Assembly: GCA_949825065.1 (NCBI GenBank)
Contig: OX463841.1
Location: forward strand, 16,507,064 to 16,571,063
Direction: 5' to 3'
DNA: 64,000 nt
Source of the DNA: Odontocerum albicorne
Taxonomy: Eukaryota > Arthropoda > Insecta > Trichoptera > Odontoceridae
Shown here: piece by piece, positions 43,401 to 53,009 of the stretch
Position numbering within the stretch: position 1 is the first letter of the stretch
Layout of the letters: each line of letters starts with the position of its first letter
Notes under the pieces: model-generated
Seen by the model: only the letters and a program-made list of their open reading frames with translations
Told to the model about the DNA's origin: nothing
Database searches by the model: none
Position numbers and translations under genes: made by a program

Positions 43401-46400
43401 TGCAGCACATTTATATGTAAAATAGCTACGATGGCAGAATCCATTTTCACGAGAGTATAGGTTGTCTCTTTGCCCGTCTAAAGCTATAGCATTTAAGCCT
43501 AAACTTCTTGAAGGACCATCTCCTATCCAAGGTTATCTATCAATATGGTTATGTTCAATTTGTCATGTGCGGCGCGGGATAACTTAATCGAAATGAACTC
43601 AAACCGAATATCATTCTGCCTCATGATAGCCTCGGGATAGGAGGTAGAAACACGTGTAGCGGGGATTAATGTAATTAGTGAAATAACGAAGTAATTTAAT
43701 GTTAAATATTCCAAAGTGGAGTTCCACAAAGTTAACGACAAAACTTTTTTAAACTCAAATCATTCACGCTGGTTCTTTAATCGAGAAATGTCATTTATTT
43801 TGTTTTATAAATGCCATTTATTGACAGTTGTTTTGCATTTTACATTGATACAGGCTCCTGTTTTAGCAGAGAAGTTTATTTTACCCCGCCACCGATGGGT
43901 GGCAACTAAGTATTTTCCTTGTAGCTGCCCTTCAAATTGTCAGATTTATTATTCAACATTTCCTATTCAGAACGAAGAGAAACTTTTTCTAGAAATTTGT
44001 ATGTAGTTCCAATCATAAGCGAGCATACCCTTTTTTTAACAATTGCCCTTTTAAAACATTTTTATATGGGACTAGAGAATAACCCATAGATGGATTATTC
44101 GTAAAAAATTTTATCTTATCTGACGAAGAAGACTCCACTAAATATCAAAAGATTTTTACAAAAATCTCCCGTTTCAAGCCCTCGAAAATGTTTGCAAAAA
44201 CCTTATGCCTCTTATTAAGTAGCCAAGGCATGCATCATATGTTGCATACTTCCATTGTTGTCTCTCTTTACTTATTGTTTCAAGTACTTGTGCATTGCTA
44301 ACATAATCTGTCTAATGAATCTGAAAAATACGAATGTATATCCACATCTCAAAAAAAAATAAGCTTTTTTAATTCAGGTTCACGATTACAATCCATAAAG
44401 AAGTTGCTGTGAACCAACTATTCACGTATCAACTATAGTCTCAGCTAGTGACTTATTATTTAATCTTTAAATACATGCCTCTATCTTGTTTTATTTCTTA
44501 ATAAGGATTCCATTTTCTATCAATCCAACAACTTACTGGAAAAATACAATATAATTTTCTCTTTAAGCTGTTATCGGTTATATTATATTCTATGATAAAA
44601 GAACTTCTTTATACTTACTCACCTATGATGGTTGCAGAGTTTTAGCCTCCAGAACGAAATATCTCCACCGGAGACAATCTTGGATCTTCTACAACAATCC
44701 TTTGTTTTTTTTTTCAAATTTCTCCAGATTGGGCACATTGTTTATGTAGTTATAATATTAAGACTAAAGAAGGCAGAGGAGCTCGTTTCATTAAATATTT
44801 ATGATGTAAATCCATTCGAGTTGTACAGAGGAATTTCAGGAAGACTTAATAAATACAATAAGTTGCCGACCTTAACCTGGGATACAAGATAGGTGACAAT
44901 ATGCTAAACATCACTTGCTATGCTGACGATGCCAACAGACCTGCAACAAATGCTACATCGATTCCACACTGCTTCCAAAAAATACAACATGTTTATCTCC
45001 ATCAGCAAGACTAAATGCATGACTCTAGCCATATAGCAAGTTGGATGCAGTGTGGCGATCAACGACACACCAATTGAACAACTAACAAAATTTAAATACT
45101 TGGGTGCTAGCATAATGTGCAATAATGACCTCTATGTCGAAGTACTTGAACAATCACAAAAGGCCGCTATGTATTTCCGTGTGTTTAAAGAACACTATCT
45201 GGAAAAACAAGTATATGAACATCCGAAGCAAGGTGAGGATATACAAGACCTGTGTTCACCCCATAATGACATACAGCATAGAGTCCAGAGCCAATACTGT
45301 CAGAACCAAAAATCTCCTTCGAACCAGCGAAATGAAGATACTCAGGAGTATCGCTGGCAAAACCCTTCGTGATAGAGTACGAAACACAGAAATCCGAAGG
45401 ATGTGCGAAGTTGAAGATATTGTCAGATGGGGACGAAAGAGAAGAAGGTTCTGGAACAAACATGTATCCAGAATAGCGGAACCGAGAGCCGTAAGAATGG
45501 CCAGGGGCAGTATCCCCCAAGCAAGCAGATCTCCAGGACGACCTCCCAAAAGATGGAAAGACAGCTGGCAGTCGACGTCACAAGAGGGAAACGATTATGC
45601 AAGACCATAACAGGTCAACAGGCCTAAAAGAAGAGGAACAAGAAGACTTCAAAACAAGAAGATGTATAGACGTAATAGAATAAAAATATGTATAGAAAGA
45701 AAAAGTGCATTTTTCAGCTTACCATAATAGGGATTGTGATAATACAGTACTCGTATTCCGTATTTAGCTGAGATGTGCACTATATTCAGTGCATATCTCA
45801 GCTTTCTCTTGTCAGTTGTTTGTGCAAGTTTCCTCAAATGACACACATAAAAATGAAACGATCTCCAGATACTAATTCTGAGAACTCCTTCAGGTGCAGG
45901 AGAACGAGTTGCTGACTCGGCAGCTACGCACGCTGCGCGCAGAGTCCGTGGACTGGGAGCAACGTTCGCAAGCGTTGGCCGCGGAGCAAGCGGCGCGCGA
46001 GGCAGAACTTCGTCAAGTGCTTGCCACACTAGACAAAATCAAGGCAGCCATGAAAGATCACAACTGGTAAAACAAATTTTTATATTGTTCTTATTTTGCG
46101 TGTCTTCTGTGGTCCTCGTTAAAATAATTATTGTCTCCTTGCTCGTGAAATGTGCGTTTGCGGTTGCCGTTCCCGCGGCGGCAGGGTGCTGCCGGCGGAG
46201 GCTGCAGTGTGGAGCTGAAGGATCGAGTTCTTGGTCAAACCTTACTGGGCCAGCCCGACCGCGTCACTGACATGCAAATCTACTCTATCAAATTAGATCG
46301 TCACTCATATCTTTGATCTATATTTGTGTTTGATCGGCTCATAATTTGCTCATGGGAGAAAGAAAAGATTAAAACCCACACAACTCGAATAACGAGTCAA

Positions 46401-49400
46401 AATACTCAACACACGCACACGTCCACGCACACACGAAAACGCGCACTCACAGATGACACAATAGTGGCAAAATAATCTGAAATCACTGATACAGGGTGGC
46501 CCATGAAAGGCTGAAGGGTGTACTGTGCAGACTACCATTGTCGCCCAGCAGTCGAAGATACCTCCCAATTATCTTCGACTACTGGGCATAAAAAATTCAA
46601 GCATTGTCCTATACATGGCCCCGTTGATTATTTCTGGCCGAGCTTCCTCATTTTCAAAAAAATATGAGGCGATAGCTCTTTCAGCCATAACATCGCACCA
46701 AACAGTGCATTTTTGGGGATGCAATGGATGCTGGTGTAATTTCCTGGGATTCTAAGTAACCCAAAATCAGCAGTTTTGTTTGTTGATGTACCCGTTTAAA
46801 TGAAAATGGGCCTCATCACTCATTATCAAGTTGTTCAAAAAGTTGTTGTTATCTCTGGCTAGGTGTTGAAATCAAATGACGTACTGCAGGCGCTGCTGAA
46901 TATCTTGGGGTAGTTAAGCTCTATAACCTGTAAAAAAAGAAAATAAAAAAGAATAAAAATGAACAAGTTATGAATTTTTCAAACCCTTCAGTCTTTCAGT
47001 GGCTACCCTATACAAGCAACATGCAAAAGTAGAACCCTTGTTCTTCCTAGTAGACCTAGGATCACGGTTCACAAATGATCGTCGTCGGTCGTTGCTGGGT
47101 CTCATAATTCAGTTCTTACATCAAATTCCAGAATTCCTAAATCAATCTCGAGTTGCTCCTTCACATGTGAGGAACACCCCGATCCTTGACGCGCATTCCC
47201 CCTCGCAAACGTTACTGGCATGTTGATCCTGCTGGTAACACTTACACACAGCCGTTAGATATGTGTAAAATATGTGGCAGAGTTACGAGGTGTAGCCACC
47301 TGGTGTCTCTGTCACATATTCACGACGCGCTGACTGATAATTGCACGTCCAGCTGTTGAGGCGCCGTCAGCCCGAGAACAGATAGTTCTACACTATCCAT
47401 GATCTTCAGTCACCTGCTCCCAATCTTCAGACGCCCCACACAAAATCAGCGAATCTAGTAGACTGTTCTTATATATCTTCCTCTGAGAATCAAGTGTTTC
47501 TCTCTCTCCTCAGTAACCATTCTAGAACTATAATTTTAGAGTTTTAGACAGCTACATGAAATAGTACATTACCAAGGCGTCCAGACAGGTTGGTGTGGGA
47601 ATTTGTTATTGGTTTCCAACCTTTTGGATTATATTAGGGGGACCAAGAAGAAATCAAAATATTTTGACACCCTATTTTACAGTCAGTCTATGTTGAGACG
47701 CAGTGCAGTGAACACGTATTTTTTGTTGCTACTGAATTAAGACTATTGTAAATTAATTCTTTACGTGTTATTTTGCTTATCGTTATTTAAATAAACAATG
47801 TCGAGACCAACAATTGATGAAGAACATTTCCGTCATTGTATGATATTTTTGTTTGTTCAAAAAATGAAAGCGAAAGAAGTGACGCAGAAAATTAACGAAA
47901 CGGGTTCGGTTCCTCATGAATTATCATTAAATGCACTAGAAAAGCGACGTACTATCTGTGCATATTTATTATCCAGGCATGACTCTGGACCCTTTTTGCG
48001 GGGAATTGTTACCTATGACAAAAAATGGGTTCTATACAATAATTATACACGAAAAAACAATGGCTTTCACCAGGTCTGGTAGCTATTCCTACTCCAAAAC
48101 CACATCTAACGGTAAAAGAGGTACTTCTTTGTGTGTGGTGGGATAGCGCCGGAGCTATTTATTTTGCACTACTAAAACCAGGTGAAACAATAACTACCGC
48201 GCATATACTGTCAACAATTAGTCATTATTTTGTAGATTCGTTTTCAAGCTTTTTTTTTAAATAAACTTTTTATTTGTAATTGAATGAACTTTTTGATTTA
48301 TTTTCGGTCTACCTAATCATACACTTACTTTTCATAGTAATTATACCTTGATGCGCTTTTATGCCGCGTGATATTTTTTTCAAACCTACTAAAGATATTT
48401 GAAAAGTCCTATTAAAAAAATAAATTATGACTCATTTATTTTATTCCCACTGGGAAATTAATAAATTAAGACAAATTTTATTCCATCATAGTCACATAGA
48501 TTGTCAAATATTGTCTATTTTTGAGAAACTTACATTATATCGTGAACTTTTCCATTGTGACTAACTTTTCCATTCGTACGGAAGGATGGAATCGACAAGC
48601 GTAACATGAATTTTCATTATTATTTACATATTCAATATTTAATTAAGTGATGTATGTACTTGAACTATCATAATTATTTACATATTCAATATTTAATGAA
48701 GTGATGTCTGTACTTGAACTATCATTATTATTTACATATTCAATTTTTAATGAAGTGATGTCGGTACTTGAACTATCATTATTATTTACATATTCAATAT
48801 TTAATGAAGTGATGTATGTACTTGAACTATCATTATTATTTACATATTCAATATTTAATGAAGTGATGTCTGTACTTGAACTATCATTATTATTTACATA
48901 TTCAATTTTTAATGAAGTGATGTCGGTACTTGAACTATCATTATTATTTACATATTCAATATTTAATGAAGTGATGTATGTACTTGAACTATCATTATTA
49001 TTTACATATTCAATATTTAATGAAGTGATGTCTGTACTTGAACTATCATTATTATTTACATATTCAATTTTTAATGAAGTTATGTCGGTACTTGAAATTT
49101 CATTATTATTAACATATTCAATATTTAATGAAGTGATGTCTGTACTTGAACTGCTCTAGTGTGGTGAGCCGCGCGGAAGGCAGACTAGAACGGCTCGAGA
49201 CGGAGATATCAGAGCTGAACACATTACGCGAGCAGGTTAAAGCGGAGCGCGAGTTGCGCGACGCGCGCGAAACTGCACTGCGCGAGCGGCTTCAAGCCGC
49301 CACTGCGCATATCACCCGACTACAAGGTATTATTCATACAAAGTCCTTTTGGGTAGGCAGAGAGAAACGATCTTTACACTATTACAACTAAAGGCATTCC

Positions 49401-50258
49401 TTTCGCTTTGTCTACACACCTTGTCCTGCAAAATCGTGTAATATGTTCTCACTCCTGCTGTTTACAGAAGATACAACTTAATGGCCTTTAGCCATATGAA
49501 AATTTCTTTAAGCCCATCAAATGACAACTTCCATGGCCTAATTGGTAAGATGCATGTATCCCAATTGCGGGTTCAATTCCCGTTGGAACCCAGGTATTTA
49601 TAACAAAAAAATCTAGTCTGCTTTTCACTCAAGGACTCATAAACACCTTTCTAGTTGGTTGGAAGAGATTGACACGTAACTTTTTTAATATGTGAATAAA
49701 TAATATAGTTTGAGTCCCGAATTAGGGCGCCCTTGAAGAGATTGTTTGCTTTCTAAATATTGCTATATAAATTGTCCTTTTAAATGTTTCTATATAAAGA
49801 GTCCCGGATTGGAGCGTCCTTGAGGAGATTTTGCTATTTTAATGGTGCTTTATAAATTGTCCTTTTAATATTCTTACTGTATTATTTGTGATATTTTAAT
49901 CAGTGAATAATAGTGACTTCGAGTCTCAATTTGAAGCGCCTTTGAGAAGAGTTTGCTCTCGAATTGTCCTTTTATTATTTTTATCGATAATCGAACTCAA
50001 ACATCGATTAGACAAATTATCCGTTGCCAATCGAACTTATCACCATTGCCAATCGAACATAAAACAAATTATCACCATTGCCAATCGAACATAAAACAAA
50101 TTATCACCATTGCCAATCGAACATAAAACAAATTATCACCATTGCCAATCGAACATAAAACTCTAGTTGAAAGGATTGACAATTATTTTCTTCTATTTTA
50201 TAAATATTTTTTAGGAGAGTTGAACATACTTCGCACCAAGACCGGCCAAGAAGACTGA
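40196..50258 (+). CDS. Unidentified acidic coiled-coil protein, five exons
   Basis: I do not recognise this gene. Joining 40196-40447, 42335-42529, 45894-46066, 49160-49326 and 50215-50258 gives 276 residues in phase across four GT-AG introns. Residues 1-70 are acidic (LDEMEEDDHQEK, DSWGCDDSMDYGNDEKTG). From about 70 to 265 the protein is Ala/Glu/Arg/Leu-rich with heptad-like spacing (LSKLLTELQTKR, RLERLETEISELNTLREQV, RETALRERLQAATAHITRLQ), as in a long coiled coil. No membrane segment, signal peptide or catalytic motif is seen. The end is ELNILRTKTGQED. GC-rich exons against AT-rich introns support a host gene. The first Met at 40196 lies seven bases after an acceptor-like TTTTTTTTAG, so a noncoding first exon, or further upstream coding exons, remain possible. 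A structural role at cytoskeleton, centrosome or Golgi would be typical of such proteins but is a guess. Confidence 0.7.
40442..40617. repeat. 44-bp tandem repeat, four units, each with a splice donor
   Basis: Units start at 40442, 40486, 40530 and 40574 with AAACGGGTAAGTGTAAGYCG, then ACACAACATACCATAGTTGG (the last unit has ACTTGG). The first unit straddles the exon 1 boundary. The other three repeat AAACGG-GTAAGT at 40492, 40536 and 40580. Confidence 0.95.
41035..41190 (+). mobile_element. SINE family A copy, head partly lost
   Basis: GTTGCGGGTTCGTTTCCCGTTG, CTGGTTTTCACCTTAGACC, GATTGGTTGGAAGCGATTGTC and ACATGGCAATAA in order. Confidence 0.7.
41390..42310 (+). pseudogene. LINE reverse-transcriptase C-terminal remnant
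   Basis: Broken frames read LLFNINKCVCESYSRS, FEFKDLDVTFDVGLTFVNRI, SFIMRISREFNSTDILRNLY, then YRSLETRMQES, LSLYVPNKYSRARNHPLFYI and SFKKKL. This is the RT C-terminal and thumb region of a LINE, with frameshifts. The same element is at 24.3-24.66 kb. It ends only about 25 bp before exon 2 of the coiled-coil gene. Confidence 0.75.
42335..42529 (+). CDS. Coiled-coil gene, exon 2
   Basis: Acceptor TTTTGTATTCTAG before 42335, donor GTGAGT after 42529. Reads NATSENKIVEEAKEAQVESV, RTLMRRAMLAEQGAHCAATA and ARRMATDYERANSTAAEARA ERDTL. Phase 0 at both ends, 65 codons. Confidence 0.78.
42750..42917. mobile_element. MITE family M, copy 2 (near-perfect hairpin)
   Basis: AGTACCCGGCGGTAAGTAA at the left; TTACTTACCGCCGGGTACT at the right. 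Arms continue inward with CACATCGGGCTTAAGAAAGA and its complement. Shorter than copies 1 and 3. Confidence 0.85.
43040..43340 (+). mobile_element. LINE 3' terminus fragment, plus strand
   Basis: TATGAATGTGGTAGAGGCGA, ATGTCCGTAAGGGCCG and CCACTCTACCGACTCCGTAAG resemble the MDVEEAEKV and 3' terminal region of the 15.3-kb copy, with stops. Confidence 0.5.
43345..44840. other. Intron sequence, mostly unassigned
   Basis: 43650-43760 shares a segment with 9170-9345. The remainder has short frames (for example 43716-44006) without domain or splice support. Confidence 0.4.
44880..45620 (+). pseudogene. LINE RT catalytic to C-terminal remnant
   Basis: About 44905 encodes ITCYADDA, the RT catalytic YADD box, followed by broken frames with KYLGAS. 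From 45197 an open stretch reads SKVRIYKTCVHPIMTYSIES, RTSEMKILRSIAGKTLRDR, VRNTEIRRMCEVEDIVRWGR and SPGRPPKRWKDSW. This is the same LINE as the minus copy at 36.95-37.22 kb. Frameshifts make it inactive. Confidence 0.78.
45894..46066 (+). CDS. Coiled-coil gene, exon 3
   Basis: Two acceptors six bases apart, CTTCAG and GTGCAG (CAGGTGCAG), both keep the frame; the exon starts at 45894 (VQENELL) or 45900 (ENELL). Reads ENELLTRQLRTLRAESVDWE, QRSQALAAEQAAREAELRQV and LATLDKIKAAMKDHN. Donor GTAAAA after 46066, phase 2. Confidence 0.75.
46208..46323 (+). CDS. Possible alternative terminal exon of the coiled-coil gene
   Basis: After GGAGGCTGCAG a GC-richer stretch starting at 46208 is in phase with exon 3. 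It reads CVELKDRVLGQTLLGQPDRV, then TDMQIYSIKLDRHSYL and a stop (TGA near 46315). No good donor is seen inside, so it would be a last exon. The upstream tract is GC- rather than pyrimidine-rich, and no AATAAA follows closely. Confidence 0.25.
46515..46965 (-). pseudogene. Tc1/mariner-superfamily transposase fragment (DDE domain)
   Basis: On minus, broken frames read MSDEAHFHLNGYINKQNC, NPRKLHQHPLHPQKCTVWCD and FFENEEARPEIINGAMYRTM, then LEFFMPSSRR. The DEAHF motif contains a catalytic Asp of IS630/Tc1/mariner-type DDE transposases, and the rest follows the usual order. Several stops are present. Confidence 0.7.
47631..48322 (+). mobile_element. Mariner element, internally deleted, with terminal inverted repeats
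   Basis: Left end TATTAGGGGGACCAAGAAGA and right end, in reverse complement, GATTAGGTAGACCGAAAATA are matching imperfect inverted repeats. 47798-48082 reads the helix-turn-helix start (MSRPTIDEEHFRHCMIFLF), then jumps to LEKRRTICAYLLSRHDSGPF and IVTYDKKWVLYNNYTRKN, the mariner catalytic core with most of the middle missing. Later broken frames include LCVWWDSAGAIYFALLKPGE. Inactive. Confidence 0.8.
48640..49152. repeat. 54-bp tandem repeat, about 9.5 units, abutting exon 4
   Basis: Units GTGATGTCTGTACTTGAACT and ATCATTATTATTTACATATT, then CAATATTTAATGAA, in three slightly different subtypes that recur in order about every third unit. The last partial unit runs to about 49152. Only GCTCTAG separates it from exon 4. 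The 152-residue frame across it is read-through. Confidence 0.93.
49160..49326 (+). CDS. Coiled-coil gene, exon 4
   Basis: Acceptor CTGCTCTAG ends at 49159; donor GGTATT follows 49326. The first base completes a Cys codon with exon 3. Reads VVSRAEGRLERLETEISELN, TLREQVKAERELRDARETAL and RERLQAATAHITRLQ, an excellent coiled-coil pattern. Very GC-rich. Confidence 0.8.
49528..49690 (+). mobile_element. SINE family A copy
   Basis: CCATGGCCTAATTGGTAAGA, GGGTTCAATTCCCGTTGGAA, CTGCTTTTCACTCAAGGAC and GTTGGTTGGAAGAGATTGAC in order. Confidence 0.75.
49695..50000. repeat. Interspersed repeat Y, about three partial copies
   Basis: GAGTCCCGAATTAGGGCGCC, GAGTCCCGGATTGGAGCGTC and GAGTCTCAATTTGAAGCGCC, each followed by TTGA(G)AGAGTTTGCT or a variant and AATTGTCCTTTTA. 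Confidence 0.6.
50022..50165. repeat. 32-bp tandem repeat, about 4 units, 50 bp upstream of exon 5
   Basis: Unit CCATTGCCAATCGAACATAA plus AACAAATTATCA. Confidence 0.85.
50215..50258 (+). CDS. Coiled-coil gene, last coding exon
   Basis: Acceptor TAAATATTTTTTAG before 50215. A split Gly, then ELNILRTKTGQED and TGA at 50256-50258. Other frames after this acceptor hit a stop at once (50221) or do not fit phase. The candidate poly(A) signal AATAAA is at 50527-50532. Confidence 0.65.
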
Positions 50259-50526
50259 ACTGCCCCCTGTATCGTGGATATCTTCGGCACGTCCTCGCTG
50301 CCCACACATGCGGAACCACGATGTCGAGGATAAAGGTGCCTGCACTAGCCTTCGAAATCAATTATATGAATTAAATACTACTTCATGTATGAAATATATT
50401 TCATCTCAGCAGCGAGAACTTTTTAAAAGAAAATTCCTCTTCAAGAAAATGAAAAGTGAAAAAACAACAGGTTTTAATCGTCTGTGTTTGAAGAACTCAT
50501 AAAAAATATTTAGTAAAAGTGAATTA

Positions 50527-50532
50527 AATAAA
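50527..50532 (+). terminator. Candidate poly(A) signal for the coiled-coil gene
   Basis: AATAAA in GAATTAAATAAAACGAC, about 270 bp after the stop and before the next repeat. Confidence 0.45.
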
Positions 50533-50574
50533 ACGACTTTTATATTTTGTATTGTATTCATTATATAATCTCTC

Positions 50575-50826
50575 TCTACTATATATTGTTTATAGTTAGG
50601 GCATTAACGTTGTGGAGATTTAAAGACATTGTAATTTATTTTATCAAACACTGTTTATTCCACTTTTTTGTAACGGTATAACCCTACCGGTTTCAAGGCT
50701 TTCCCCTCATCTTCAGGGAAAGTCTTGTTTGTGCTCCCCTGAAGATGAGGTGAAAACCTTGAAACCGGTAGGGTTATACCGTTACAAACAAGTGGAATAA
50801 ACAGTGTTCAATAAAATAAATTACAA

Positions 50827-50828
<2 letters not shown>
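50575..50828. mobile_element. Foldback element (family F)
   Basis: Left flank TTTATAGTTAGGGCATTAAC, left arm with TATAACCCTACCGGTTTCAA and CTCATCTTCAGG, right arm with the complement, ending AATAAACAGTGTTCAATAAA. Same layout as 14495-14760. Confidence 0.85.

Positions 50829-50830
<2 letters not shown>

Positions 50831-50886
<56 letters not shown>
50831..50886. repeat. (CT)28 microsatellite
   Basis: 56 bases of uninterrupted CT directly at the end of the foldback element. Confidence 0.95.
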
Positions 50887-50887
<1 letters not shown>

Positions 50888-51075
50888 GAGACGTGGTAGA
50901 GGAAGGGCAAGGAAAGAATGGTTTGATCAAGTTTATGACATTTTGAAAGAAGGGCGACCGCTCGCCCTTCTTCACACTTGGAAGTTGCGGGTTCAATTCC
51001 CGCTGGAACAAGATTTTTTCGAAAAAAAAATTGTTTTTAGTCTGGTTTTCACTTAAGACCCCATAAATCACCAAA
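50887..51075 (+). mobile_element. LINE tail fragment joined to a SINE family A tail
   Basis: GACGTGGTAGAGGAAGGGCA to TTTGAAAGAAGGGC matches the GRGRARKEWFDQV part of the LINE at 15.2 kb. From 50980, AAGTTGCGGGTTCAATTCCC and CTGGTTTTCACTTAAGACC are SINE. Confidence 0.65.
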
Positions 51076-51439
51076 CTCACTCATCTATACATGAGTGAGT
51101 TCGGTGTCTATCCATGGCTTAATCCTACTCTTAATCTTCGGATATTGATATACTATATTTAATTTCCCGAAAGAAAATTTTCTTCTAAGATTAGGGCATT
51201 AGAAAGCACTCATCAACGTATTTAAGTGACTTTGAATTGAATATGTGTGTATGCATGTGTATGCATGTGTGTATGCATATATACTCGTATTTATTTTTTT
51301 AATGTTAACAATTTTGGTATTTTTAAATGTAATTGGGCTAAGCATGTGCTGAGAAAATAAATAAACATGTTTCTACTGCACACAAAGAAATTTTTATACA
51401 TGATTCGCTCGAGCGCTGTTTTATCTGCCAAACGTGATT

Positions 51440-51535
51440 TGTTTAATAAAAGTGGGTTCGAGTCCAGAATTGAAACTCCTAAAGAAGAGTTTGCTCTCTA
51501 AACGGCACTATATAAAATTATCATTTGAAAAACAA
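51440..51535. repeat. Interspersed repeat Y copy
   Basis: GGGTTCGAGTCCAGAATTGA, AGAGTTTGCTCTCTAAACGG and CACTATATAAAATTATC. Confidence 0.55.
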
Positions 51536-51549
51536 AAAAAGTCAGTAAT

Positions 51550-51690
51550 AGAAAGCGTAAGAATTGTATGAGAATGTGTAGTATGTATGTAACACAGGCT
51601 TAGGGTGTATGTCGCGATAGCAAAGTATGACGTTGTCTCCTCTCTGCCTGCTTTGACAGGGAAACGGCGTGATGGTATTTATGTATGACT
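51550..51690 (+). mobile_element. LINE 3' terminus fragment
   Basis: GAATTGTATGAGAATGTG, then TCTCCTCTCTGCCTGCTTTG and ACAGGGAAACGGCGTGATGG, like the ends at 845, 13082 and 15360. Confidence 0.6.
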
Positions 51691-51949
51691 CAATACAGCA
51701 AGAAAGTTCTCTCCATGTTTGTATTTCTGAGATTTTTTGCTGTTAATTCTAAGATTTCTTTGTTACATCATTCAGCTGTGAGGCATATCCCAGGACACTA
51801 ACACATTTATGATGTGTGACGTGACAACGCGTAGGACTACCGGCCACATCCTTAATTGGACTCGCCCGGCCTTGCCATTACCATTTAGAGACATACTTAA
51901 TATCTTGGCTGCGATATCAGCTGACACATTGTATAATATTATATATTTG

Positions 51950-52430
51950 TTCATATATTGTTTATAGTTAAGTCATTAACGCTGTGGAAGTTTAAAGACA
52001 TTGAAATTTGTTTTATCAAACACTGTTTATTCCACTGTTTGTAACGGTATAACCCTACCGGTTTCAAGGCTTTCACCTCATCTTCAGGGGAGCACAAACA
52101 AGACTGAATTATGTTCGAACTGGTACTAATATACACGCTTCTAACGGTTGGGGACATAAATTTCCCCAACTGTTAGAAGCGGACAGAAATTTCTAAGTCA
52201 GTTCATCGAACATCTGGTAAACACATATATCCCAAAAATCTCTCCGCTGCTAGCCGAGATCGTCCCATGCCTTCATCAGCCCTCAGTCCCCAGCCCAAAT
52301 GTCCCCAACCGTTGAAGCATGTATATCGGTACCAGTTCGAATATAATTCAGTCTTGTTTGTGCTCCCCTGAAGATGAGGTGAAAGCCTTGAAACCGGTAG
52401 GGTTATACCGATATATGTGTTTACCAGATG
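51950..52430. mobile_element. Foldback element (family F), long nested arms
   Basis: The left flank TTTATAGTTAAGTCATTAAC is conserved. Arms run about 52011-52156 and 52301-52412 and extend past the usual arm with GACTGAATTATGTTCGAACT, GGTAC and AACGGTTGGGGACAT and their complements. A smaller inverted repeat (CTAACGGTTGGGG / CCCCAACTGTTAG) sits inside the left end of the loop. Confidence 0.8.
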
Positions 52431-52534
52431 TTCGCCTTGATGTACTGACTTAGAAATTTCTATGGCCTCTAATATGTCCAATTTATTTCCGTTACTACTG
52501 ATATGTAACAAATTGGCATCATCGATAGAAAAAG

Positions 52535-52650
52535 TATGGTTTTCACGGTTTTTATCAAACGCTGTTATTCCACTTTTTGTAACGGTATAATTCTGCCGGT
52601 TTCTTGTTTGTGCTCCTCTGATGCCCCTGAGAGTCTTGTTTGTGCTCGTA
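52535..52650. mobile_element. Foldback family F half-copy
   Basis: TTTTTATCAAACGCTGTTATTCC, CACTTTTTGTAACGG and TAATTCTGCCGGTTTC followed by TTGTTTGTGCTC. Confidence 0.6.
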
Positions 52651-53006
52651 GGCATATTCATTCTAAAAAACCGCTATGGGTGAGGAAGCGACGCTATTCA
52701 CGTCTCTGGGAACGCAAGAAATAGAATCTCAGTTCGTTCGCTTCAGTAGCTCGCGGGCATCCATTTGAGGGGGCTTCTTCGCCCGTTGTGTGAACGTCAG
52801 CCGATGTTTTTTTCATGTTTTCAGCAATTAAATTTCAATTATCATCACTTTTGAATTTTAATTTCATTAATTTAAGTGATTGGCTATGAATATTCTTATT
52901 TTTCCGATTTTAAATCGCTCATTTTTACATGTACATTGATGTGTATTGAATACACAGCACCGGAACGCGCGGGTTTTTTTAGCACAGGAAGGGAAAGGTT
53001 AAATAG
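52651..53006 (-). mobile_element. piggyBac-like nonautonomous element (family P), one clear end
   Basis: The right end reads AGCACAGGAAGGGAAAGG then TTAA (53001-53006 region). The same terminus opens the copy at 63842 (TTAACCTTTCCCTTCCTG). The interior from 52651 (CATATTCATTCTAAAAAACC, GCTATGGGTGAGGAAGCGAC) recurs at 55740-55925. The other TTAA end is not identified; it may have been lost to the foldback. Confidence 0.5.
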
Positions 53007-53009
53007 GTC

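Noticed and set aside
50308..50502. 64-residue frame after the coiled-coil gene's stop
   Set aside because: Its frame has a stop just after the exon 5 acceptor, so it cannot be joined; it lies in the predicted 3' UTR.
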